Shown: in pieces, positions 1-3,976 of the stretch
Numbering within the stretch: position 1 is the stretch's first letter
How the letters are laid out: every line of letters starts with the position of its first letter
Assembly (NCBI GenBank): GCA_964555565.1
Contig: CAZKTF010000257.1
Location: 1-5,033, forward strand
Length of the DNA: 5,033 nucleotides
Source of the DNA: CAZKTF01 sp964555565
Lineage (GTDB): Bacteria > Planctomycetota > JAJSAM01 > JAKLKS01
Reading direction: 5' to 3'
Position numbers and translations under genes: made by a program
Notes under the pieces: model-generated
Told to the model about the DNA's origin: nothing
The model's input: only the letters and a program-made list of their open reading frames with translations
The model's database searches: none

Positions 1-356
1 TCCCCGCCGCCGCCGCGGCGGGACTCGCGGCGGTCCTCGGCGCGGGCCTCCTCGTGCTGCCCTTCGTCGGGGACCCCCTCGTGGAGCCGGGGGGTCCCGG
101 TCGCCCGTCCCGGGCGATGGTCCGCGCCCTCCTCGGCGGTTCCCCCCTCGTCGCCGCGGCCGGGGGCGGCCTGGGGGTGGACCTCCTCAGGACGCCCCGG
201 GCCTACGGGAGCGGGAAGGGGGAGGCGCTCTCGCGCATCGGCCCCTACTACCCGGAGCCTTTCCCCTCGCCGTTGGCGTCCGGGCTCGGGTTCGCGCTGG
301 CCGGCGGCGCCCTCCTCCTCGTCTCGCGGCTGGCGGACGTCCGAGGGGCCCCGTAG
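1..356 (+). CDS. Multi-pass membrane protein, C-terminal fragment
   Basis: The reading frame is open from the window edge (first full codon at 3) to a TAG at 354-356, so the start lies upstream and 117 residues are visible. Codon use is strongly G/C at the third position, as expected for a real gene here. The fragment opens with an Ala/Leu/Val/Gly segment (visible residues 1-22) that looks like a transmembrane helix. A Pro/Gly-rich loop follows, then a weaker hydrophobic stretch (about 42-62), a polar loop containing PYYPEPFPSP, and a clear final helix (about 92-111, rich in Ala, Gly and Leu). It ends in a short charged tail, RLADVRGAP. I recognise no family motif, so function is unknown. The GTG at 54 lies inside the first hydrophobic segment and is not a convincing start. 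The next gene begins 43 bases downstream, so co-transcription is possible. Confidence 0.7.
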   Translation, partial: PAAAAAGLAAVLGAGLLVLPFVGDPLVEPGGPGRPSRAMVRALLGGSPLVAAAGGGLGVDLLRTPRAYGSGKGEALSRIGPYYPEPFPSPLASGLGFALAGGALLLVSRLADVRGAP

Positions 357-359
357 GAT
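354..359 (+). promoter_or_regulatory. Possible -10 element (TAGGAT) upstream of the NIL gene
   Basis: TAGGAT overlaps the stop codon of the membrane-protein gene and lies 40 bases before the ATG at 400. It fits the TAnnnT core of a sigma70-type -10, and the same TAGGATCC string recurs just before uvrB. No convincing -35 lies 16-18 bases upstream, so this is only a candidate. Confidence 0.2.
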
Positions 360-367
360 CCTCCAGG

Positions 368-388
368 CGGGCCCCGCGCCGGGACCCG
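368..388 (+). other. Hairpin abutting the NIL-gene ribosome binding site
   Basis: Arms CGGGCCCCG (368-376) and CGGGACCCG (380-388) form a 9-bp stem with one central C-A mismatch and a CGC loop. The structure ends one base before the AAGGAGG at 389-395. It may be a weak transcription terminator or attenuator for the upstream membrane gene, or a leader structure affecting translation of the NIL gene. There is no U tract. Confidence 0.35.
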
Positions 389-395
389 AAGGAGG
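389..395 (+). promoter_or_regulatory. Shine-Dalgarno of the NIL gene
   Basis: AAGGAGG is a near-perfect anti-16S match four bases before ATG 400. It fixes the start of the NIL-domain gene. Confidence 0.85.
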
Positions 396-399
396 CGCC

Positions 400-639
400 A
401 TGGGAGCTCCCTACCGGAGGAAGGTGTTCCTCACGTTCCCCCAGCGGCTCATCAAGGAGCCCATCATCTACAACCTCGGGAAGCAGTTCCCGGTCGTGAC
501 CAACATCAGCGGGGCCAGCGTGACCGACGAGCTCGCCCTGGTGGCCCTCCTGCTCGAGGGGGACCAGAAGTTCGTGGAGCAGGCCATCCGGTTCCTCGAA
601 TCGAAGGGAGTCAAGGTCGAGAACCTGGACGACGAATGA
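400..639 (+). CDS. Stand-alone NIL-domain protein
   Basis: This complete 79-residue protein consists almost entirely of one NIL domain. That small ferredoxin-like fold is best known as the C-terminal regulatory domain of the methionine ABC transporter ATPase MetN, and it also occurs fused to 4Fe-4S ferredoxin modules. Visible hallmarks are the first strand KVFLTFP (residues 8-14), an amphipathic helix with IKEPIIYNLG (18-27), the signature region TNISGASVTDE (34-44, where the name-giving N-I-L reads N-I-S), a long strand LALVALLLEGD (45-55), and a second helix ending in KGVKVENL. There is no ATPase, ferredoxin or membrane segment and no cysteine, so it cannot bind an Fe-S cluster. In MetN the domain binds methionine; whether this one binds a ligand or a partner protein is unknown. 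The start is fixed by AAGGAGG at 389-395, four bases before the ATG. No met transport genes are visible nearby. Confidence 0.9.
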   Translation: MGAPYRRKVFLTFPQRLIKEPIIYNLGKQFPVVTNISGASVTDELALVALLLEGDQKFVEQAIRFLESKGVKVENLDDE

Positions 640-660
640 CCCCCTCCGCGCCTCGTGGCG

Positions 661-714
661 GGCCGCGGCGACCCCCCTGTGCCGTGCGGTTCGCCGCGTC
701 GCAGGCCGCGGCGA
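661..714 (+). repeat. 11-bp direct repeat of a palindromic core enclosing a UUCG hairpin; possible terminator
   Basis: GGCCGCGGCGA occurs at 661-671 and again at 704-714. Its core GCCGCGGC (662-669, 705-712) is self-complementary, so the two copies can pair as an 8-bp stem. Between them lies GCGG-TTCG-CCGC (686-697), a perfect 4-bp stem on a UUCG tetraloop, extendable by two G-U pairs to 684-699. The structure sits about 20 bases past the NIL stop codon and may be a U-tract-less terminator or a 3'-end stabiliser. Confidence 0.4.
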
Positions 715-780
715 TGCCCACGACATATGGGGGGTGTTTCCGGTTCCTTCCCGACACCGGCCGGAACGGGGGCCGGGTTC

Positions 781-808
781 AAAGATAAGTTTTTCTTATA
801 ATAACTAT
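781..808 (+). promoter_or_regulatory. AT-rich island with consensus -10 TATAAT
   Basis: Twenty-four of 28 bases are A or T in otherwise about 70% GC DNA. Inside is a perfect TATAAT at 797-802 and an inverted repeat ATAAG-TTTTT-CTTAT (785-799) that overlaps it. No good -35 lies 16-18 bases upstream (CGGGTT at 774-779 is poor), so this promoter would need an activator or an alternative contact. Alternatively the island is an UP element or protein-binding site for the second candidate promoter just downstream. It lies 137 bases before the porin start. Confidence 0.45.
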
Positions 809-832
809 CCATGGATCCGGGTCGCATTCCTC

Positions 833-860
833 TTGACGGCCCCTTCGCATCTGCTACGCT
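833..860 (+). promoter_or_regulatory. Candidate sigma70-type promoter of the porin gene
   Basis: TTGACG (833-838) matches five of six positions of the -35 consensus. After a 16-base spacer comes TACGCT (855-860), preceded by TG at 852-853, which makes an extended -10. Transcription would begin near 867, giving a leader of about 80 bases before ATG 946. The AT-rich island lies about 25 bases upstream of the -35. This is the better-paired of the two promoter candidates. Confidence 0.5.
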
Positions 861-891
861 CCCTCCCCGTTGTCCGGTCGATCGCGCAGGG

Positions 892-910
892 CACGCGGCG
901 GAGCCGCGTG
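892..910 (+). other. Leader hairpin of the porin mRNA
   Basis: CACGCGGC (892-899) and GCCGCGTG (903-910) are perfect 8-bp complements around a GGA loop. The hairpin lies in the predicted 5' leader, 23 bases before the ribosome binding site. It does not cover the ribosome binding site and may stabilise the message; function is inferred only. Confidence 0.4.
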
Positions 911-933
911 GGCGGGTCGCCGGGAGGTACGGC

Positions 934-940
934 AAGGAGG
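934..940 (+). promoter_or_regulatory. Shine-Dalgarno deciding the porin start
   Basis: AAGGAGG lies five bases before ATG 946. The open frame extends upstream to an ATG at 811, but that codon has no Shine-Dalgarno. The added 45 residues would bury the signal peptide, so 946 is the start. Confidence 0.85.
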
Positions 941-945
941 AACCC

Positions 946-2535
946 ATGCACTGGGGGAAGGCTGTCGGACTCGCACTGGCGGGCTGCGGCCTCCTCGCCA
1001 CCGCGCCCGCGACGGCGCTGGCCGGCGACGAGAACGCGTCTCTCCAGGACCGCATCCGCGAGCTCGAGAAGCAGGTGCAGGAGCTTCGCGAGCTGCAGTC
1101 CCGGGGGGGCTCGCAGGAGCCTCTCGGGTCCGCGATCGAGCGCTACCTCCAGGGATCGGAGAAGGGGGAGCTTTGGAGGGACCGCAACGGGGGTCCCCTC
1201 TCGAAGGCCGTGAAGTCGGTCTCCCTCTGGGGGAGCTTCCGCACCCGCCCGGAGTGGACGGACAACTGGACGGACCAGAACCGCTCGGTGGACGACTCCG
1301 GCGTGCAGACCTTCACCCGGGTCCGCCTCGGGCTCGGGACGGAGCTGGCCAAGGACATCTCCACGGTCCTCGAGCTGAACTTCGCGGGGAACTGGGGCAA
1401 CGCCCCGACGGGCCTGTCCACGGGAGTCCGTGACGCGCGCCTGTTCGACGCGACCTACGGGAACAGCAGCGGCTTCCAGGCCGCCTTCCTGCAGCAGGCC
1501 TACATCCAGGCGAAGGAGTGCAGCCTCCTCGGGATGGGCGTGCGGCTCGGCCGCTCCGAGATGAAGTTCGGCGACGAGTACGTCATCGGCGACCGCGACT
1601 TCTCGCAGTTCGGGCTGCGCTTCGACGGCTTCCAGGCGTGGAGGGACTGGCCCGACAACCACTTCAAGGCCGAGTTCTTCTACGCGAAGCTGGTCGAGAG
1701 CTTCTTCACGGGCCAGAGCCGCCTCGGCACGGACGCCGGGGACCCGGGCAACGACAACAACGTGTACCTGCTCGGCGCCTACGGCACCTGGTACAAGAAC
1801 AAGGACTGGACGGTCGAGCCCTACTGGATCTTCGTCAAGGACAACGGCACGGGACCCGACCCCGCCAACCTGGACGGCCAGCGCGATCGCCACACCTTCG
1901 GCGCCCGCTGGTTCGGGGACCGCGCCACGAAGGAGAAGGGCGGCATCGGCTGGAACGTGAACGCGAACTGGCAGATGATCTCCGACGCGAAGGCCGACGC
2001 CTGGTCGGTGGACGCGGTCGCGAAGTACACGATGTCCAACACGAAGTGGAAGCCGGTCTTCTGGGTGCAGTACGCCTACGCCCCGGGCGACTCCCAGGCT
2101 GGCGAAGGCTACAACCCGCTGTTCCAGGACAACCACACCCGCTACGGCTACTCCGACCTGTTCTACCTGGAGAACCTGATGGTCCTGGGCGCCGGGGTGG
2201 AGTTCACGGCGAAGGAGAACTGGAACTGGGGCATCGCGCTGCGCCACTTCCGCATCGACAACACGTCCGACCCCCTCTCGCCGGCCGTCTTCTCGAACTT
2301 CGGCACCGGGGTCGGCGTCAGCAACGACGGGGTCTCCAAGGACCTCGCCAACGAGGTGGACCTGTACATGAAGCACACGTACTCGGACAACCTTGCGCTC
2401 GAAGTCGCCTACGCCTGGGTCAACTGGGACGGCGCCTTCGCCGACAGCCGCACGGGCGCCTCCACCACGGCCGGCATCCGCGGCCATGCGGGTACCGTGC
2501 AGCGTGCCTACGTCAACGTCGTCGTCTCCTTCTAG
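946..2535 (+). CDS. Outer-membrane beta-barrel porin, alginate-export (AlgE-like) family
   Basis: This complete 529-residue exported protein has a Sec signal peptide (residues 1-26, cleavage expected after ATALA). A short coiled coil follows, with hydrophobic heptad positions L33, I37, L40, V44 and L47, as seen in porins that have a periplasmic N-terminal helix. A polar linker then leads into a long beta-rich barrel from about residue 90. The segment GRSEMKFGDEYVIG (202-215), followed by LRFDGFQAW (224-232), matches the pattern I know from alginate-export domains, typically GRxxLxxGDExxIG then FDG. Alternating aromatic/polar strands continue to the end, and the last residue is Phe (VNVVVSF), the usual signal for BAM insertion. 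Alginate synthesis genes are absent, so a general or specific solute channel is more likely than alginate export; the substrate is unknown. It is probably a single-gene transcript, with its own promoter region upstream and a strong hairpin 21 bases after the stop. Confidence 0.88.
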   Translation: MHWGKAVGLALAGCGLLATAPATALAGDENASLQDRIRELEKQVQELRELQSRGGSQEPLGSAIERYLQGSEKGELWRDRNGGPLSKAVKSVSLWGSFRTRPEWTDNWTDQNRSVDDSGVQTFTRVRLGLGTELAKDISTVLELNFAGNWGNAPTGLSTGVRDARLFDATYGNSSGFQAAFLQQAYIQAKECSLLGMGVRLGRSEMKFGDEYVIGDRDFSQFGLRFDGFQAWRDWPDNHFKAEFFYAKLVESFFTGQSRLGTDAGDPGNDNNVYLLGAYGTWYKNKDWTVEPYWIFVKDNGTGPDPANLDGQRDRHTFGARWFGDRATKEKGGIGWNVNANWQMISDAKADAWSVDAVAKYTMSNTKWKPVFWVQYAYAPGDSQAGEGYNPLFQDNHTRYGYSDLFYLENLMVLGAGVEFTAKENWNWGIALRHFRIDNTSDPLSPAVFSNFGTGVGVSNDGVSKDLANEVDLYMKHTYSDNLALEVAYAWVNWDGAFADSRTGASTTAGIRGHAGTVQRAYVNVVVSF

Positions 2536-2556
2536 CGGGACCGGAAGTCGCCGAAC

Positions 2557-2586
2557 GCGGGCCGGGCGAGTGATCGCCCGGCCCGC
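2557..2586 (+). terminator. Perfect 13-bp hairpin with GTGA loop after the porin gene
   Basis: GCGGGCCGGGCGA (2557-2569) and TCGCCCGGCCCGC (2574-2586) are exact reverse complements around a GTGA loop, a GNRA-type tetraloop in RNA. It begins 21 bases after the porin stop. There is no U tract (TCCA follows), so it is either a U-less GC-rich terminator or a structure protecting the 3' end of the porin message. Confidence 0.6.
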
Positions 2587-2651
2587 TCCATGCCCGGGGC
2601 CCGCGGGCGCTCGCGCGCCCCGAGATCCATCTCCCGCCGGCGCGGGCGCGG

Positions 2652-2657
2652 TACGAT
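2652..2657 (+). promoter_or_regulatory. Possible -10 element (TACGAT) of the zinc-ribbon gene
   Basis: TACGAT stands in a small AT-richer patch (GTACGATATC, 2651-2660), 34 bases before ATG 2692 and after the porin hairpin. No recognisable -35 is present at the right distance. The position suits a promoter with a short leader. Confidence 0.25.
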
Positions 2658-2691
2658 ATCCGTCGTCTCCACCCCGGCGCGGAGCGGCCCC

Positions 2692-3840
2692 ATGCCCGAA
2701 GCCCTGATCGTCGCCTGTCCCGGCTGCAGGAAGCGCTACTCGATCCCGCCCGGGGCCTCCCCCGGCCAGTTCCAGTGCCAGGACTGCTCCGCGGTCGTCC
2801 CCTACGGGCAGCGCGGCGGGGCCTCGCCCGGGCCGGCGCCCGCGAAGGCCGCCGCAGCCCCGCACCGGGGGGGAAAGCCCGGGGGGGGCGCGAAGCACCA
2901 CGGCCGTCGCCGCCACGGGCGGGACGAGGAGGAAGGCGACGACCGCGGGGGGCGCGCGGAGCCGAAGAAGAAGGACCCGACCCTGTTCCTCCTGGCCATC
3001 GCGGGCGGGGTGATCGCCATCGTGATCCTCGCGGTGGTCCTCTCGAAGGACTCCGGCAGGAAGAAGGCGGCGGGGGGAGGCGGCGTGGACCGCCCGGCGC
3101 TGGCGGGCACCGGGGAACGCGGGGGGGCCCCCTTCGACCCCTCGGGCACCGGCGCGCCGGAGGCCCCGGGCGGGGGCGGCCAGGAGCCGCCGAAGGTCCC
3201 CACCGCGATGGACGTCGTCGCGGCGGGGACCGGGACGCCGGCCGGCACGGGTCCCGCGGGGGGCGTCGGCGGGACGGCGGCGAGCCGCGCCGCGGGCGGG
3301 GAGGAGGAGAGGAAGCACTCCTTCAAGCGCGCGGCCAACGCCCCGAGCGGCGGGAACTTCGGGAAGGACTCGGACACGCTCCGGGCGATGATGGACAAGG
3401 ACTGGAAGTCGGTCGTGACCGACTTCGACCACCTCTCCGACACCCCCGAGGAGCTGCGGAAGCAGATCGACGCCGACGTGGCGATCATCGCGAACCCGGA
3501 CGCGGGGCGCGAGTCGCTGGTCGCCGCGGACCGCCTCGTGAAGGTCGGGCGCCCGGCCATCCCGAAGGTCATCGGCGTGTTCTCCCGGCTGGACTTCACG
3601 AAGTACGCGAACGCCGTGGAGGCACGGGACGCCTGCGTCGTGGCGGACGCCGTGGACGGCATCCTCCGCGAGGCCACCAACTGGACCCGGATCACGCCGC
3701 TCCAGTACAACGTGCAGGCGAAGCCCTCGACCTACAAGGCCGTCATCCGGAACTGGTACGTCTGGTGGCTCAACCGCGGCTTCGAGGAGTCGGAGTACCC
3801 CAAGCCCAAGCCGAGGGCCGGGGAGGAAGAAAAAGAGTAG
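2692..3840 (+). CDS. Zinc-ribbon, single-TM, HEAT-like protein of unknown function
   Basis: This complete protein has 382 residues. In order: an N-terminal zinc ribbon with two CxxC knuckles (C9, C12 and C29, C32, reading CPGC and CQDC), of the short kind often written as MJ0042-type; a Gly/Pro/His/Arg-rich linker (about 40-94); one transmembrane helix (98-117) preceded by KKK; a long Gly/Ala/Pro/Thr linker (about 120-215); and a folded C-terminal domain (about 222-370). That domain contains AADRLVKVGRPAIPKVIGVF (279-298), which looks like a HEAT repeat helix pair, and ends in NWYVWWLNRG and an acidic tail. The three lysines before the helix suggest a cytoplasmic zinc ribbon and an extracytoplasmic C-terminus. 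Similar layouts are familiar from Planctomycetota, but I cannot name a function. ATG 2692 is chosen because GGAG lies seven bases upstream and the ribbon starts at once; ATG 2590 would add 34 low-complexity residues directly behind the porin hairpin. Confidence 0.85.
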   Translation: MPEALIVACPGCRKRYSIPPGASPGQFQCQDCSAVVPYGQRGGASPGPAPAKAAAAPHRGGKPGGGAKHHGRRRHGRDEEEGDDRGGRAEPKKKDPTLFLLAIAGGVIAIVILAVVLSKDSGRKKAAGGGGVDRPALAGTGERGGAPFDPSGTGAPEAPGGGGQEPPKVPTAMDVVAAGTGTPAGTGPAGGVGGTAASRAAGGEEERKHSFKRAANAPSGGNFGKDSDTLRAMMDKDWKSVVTDFDHLSDTPEELRKQIDADVAIIANPDAGRESLVAADRLVKVGRPAIPKVIGVFSRLDFTKYANAVEARDACVVADAVDGILREATNWTRITPLQYNVQAKPSTYKAVIRNWYVWWLNRGFEESEYPKPKPRAGEEEKE

Positions 3841-3909
3841 GGGCGGGGGTCCCCGGGGGTTTCGAGGCCCGCCAGTGGCGGGCCGAGCCCGGGGAGGACT
3901 ACCCCGCCC
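3841..3909 (+). terminator. Three-tier nested stem-loop after the zinc-ribbon gene
   Basis: Three perfect 8-bp inverted repeats are nested: GGGCGGGG (3841-3848) with CCCCGCCC (3902-3909), TCCCCGGG (3850-3857) with CCCGGGGA (3888-3895), and GGCCCGCC (3866-3873) with GGCGGGCC (3877-3884) around an AGT loop. The structure starts at the first base after the stop codon and has no U tract. A transcription terminator, or a barrier separating this gene from uvrB, is the simplest reading. Confidence 0.5.
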
Positions 3910-3939
3910 GCCGTGTGTCTTCGGGGTGTGGGGCTCGAT

Positions 3940-3953
3940 GGGCCCCGGGGCCC
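3940..3953 (+). repeat. 14-bp perfect palindrome upstream of uvrB
   Basis: GGGCCCCGGGGCCC is fully self-complementary. It lies about 12 bases before the putative -10 of uvrB, overlapping where a -35 would sit, so it could be an operator. It does not resemble the LexA boxes I know, and GC-rich DNA yields such palindromes by chance more often than balanced DNA. Confidence 0.3.
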
Positions 3954-3964
3954 GACGTTGCCGC

Positions 3965-3976
3965 TAGGATCCCCCC
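3965..3976 (+). promoter_or_regulatory. uvrB start region: TAGGAT as -10 and/or AGGA as Shine-Dalgarno
   Basis: TAGGAT (3965-3970) ends six bases before the GTG start at 3977. Read as a -10 element, it places transcription start at or next to the start codon, giving a leaderless message. Read as ribosome binding site, AGGA (3966-3969) sits seven bases from the GTG, a normal spacing. Both readings fit the same bases, and no -35 consensus is visible. Confidence 0.35.

Larger units (their letters stand above)
640..945 (+). other. 306-base intergenic region: structured GC-rich half, AT-rich island, leader
   Basis: I see no gene here. From 640 to about 780 the sequence is GC-rich and contains a repeated GCCGCGGC palindrome enclosing a UUCG-loop hairpin. 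From 781 to 808 the composition flips: 24 of 28 bases are A or T. From 809 to 945 it is GC-rich again, with a promoter-like pair, a hairpin at 892-910 and the ribosome binding site of the porin gene. The only short ORF starting with ATG (715, about 25 codons) has no Shine-Dalgarno and no codon bias. The region most likely holds the 3' end of the NIL transcript and the promoter and leader of the porin. Confidence 0.7.

Noticed and set aside
715..789. Short ATG ORF of about 25 codons in the intergenic region
   Set aside because: It has no Shine-Dalgarno, no coding bias, and runs into the AT-rich island.
811..945. Upstream in-frame extension of the porin from ATG 811
   Set aside because: It has no Shine-Dalgarno, would bury the signal peptide, and overlaps the likely promoter; AAGGAGG before 946 decides the start.
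976..987. LAGC lipobox-like motif at residues 11-14 of the porin
   Set aside because: Only about eight residues separate it from the single lysine, and the hydrophobic stretch continues past the cysteine to a good ALA cleavage site. A signal peptidase I product fits a beta-barrel better than a lipoprotein.
2590..2691. Upstream start (ATG 2590) for the zinc-ribbon protein
   Set aside because: It lies four bases after the porin hairpin without a ribosome binding site, and adds 34 Arg/Gly/Pro-rich residues before an otherwise typical ribbon N-terminus.
3050..3340. GC-rich near-repeats in the zinc-ribbon gene linker
   Set aside because: They encode a Gly/Ala/Pro/Thr low-complexity linker and have no regular unit, so this is composition, not a tandem repeat array.
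805..3432. An 875-codon open frame on the minus strand across the porin and zinc-ribbon genes
   Set aside because: It mirrors two well-supported + strand genes. Its long openness comes from G/C-ending codons on the other strand, and its product is a low-complexity Arg/Val/Gly/Pro sequence with no recognisable domain.
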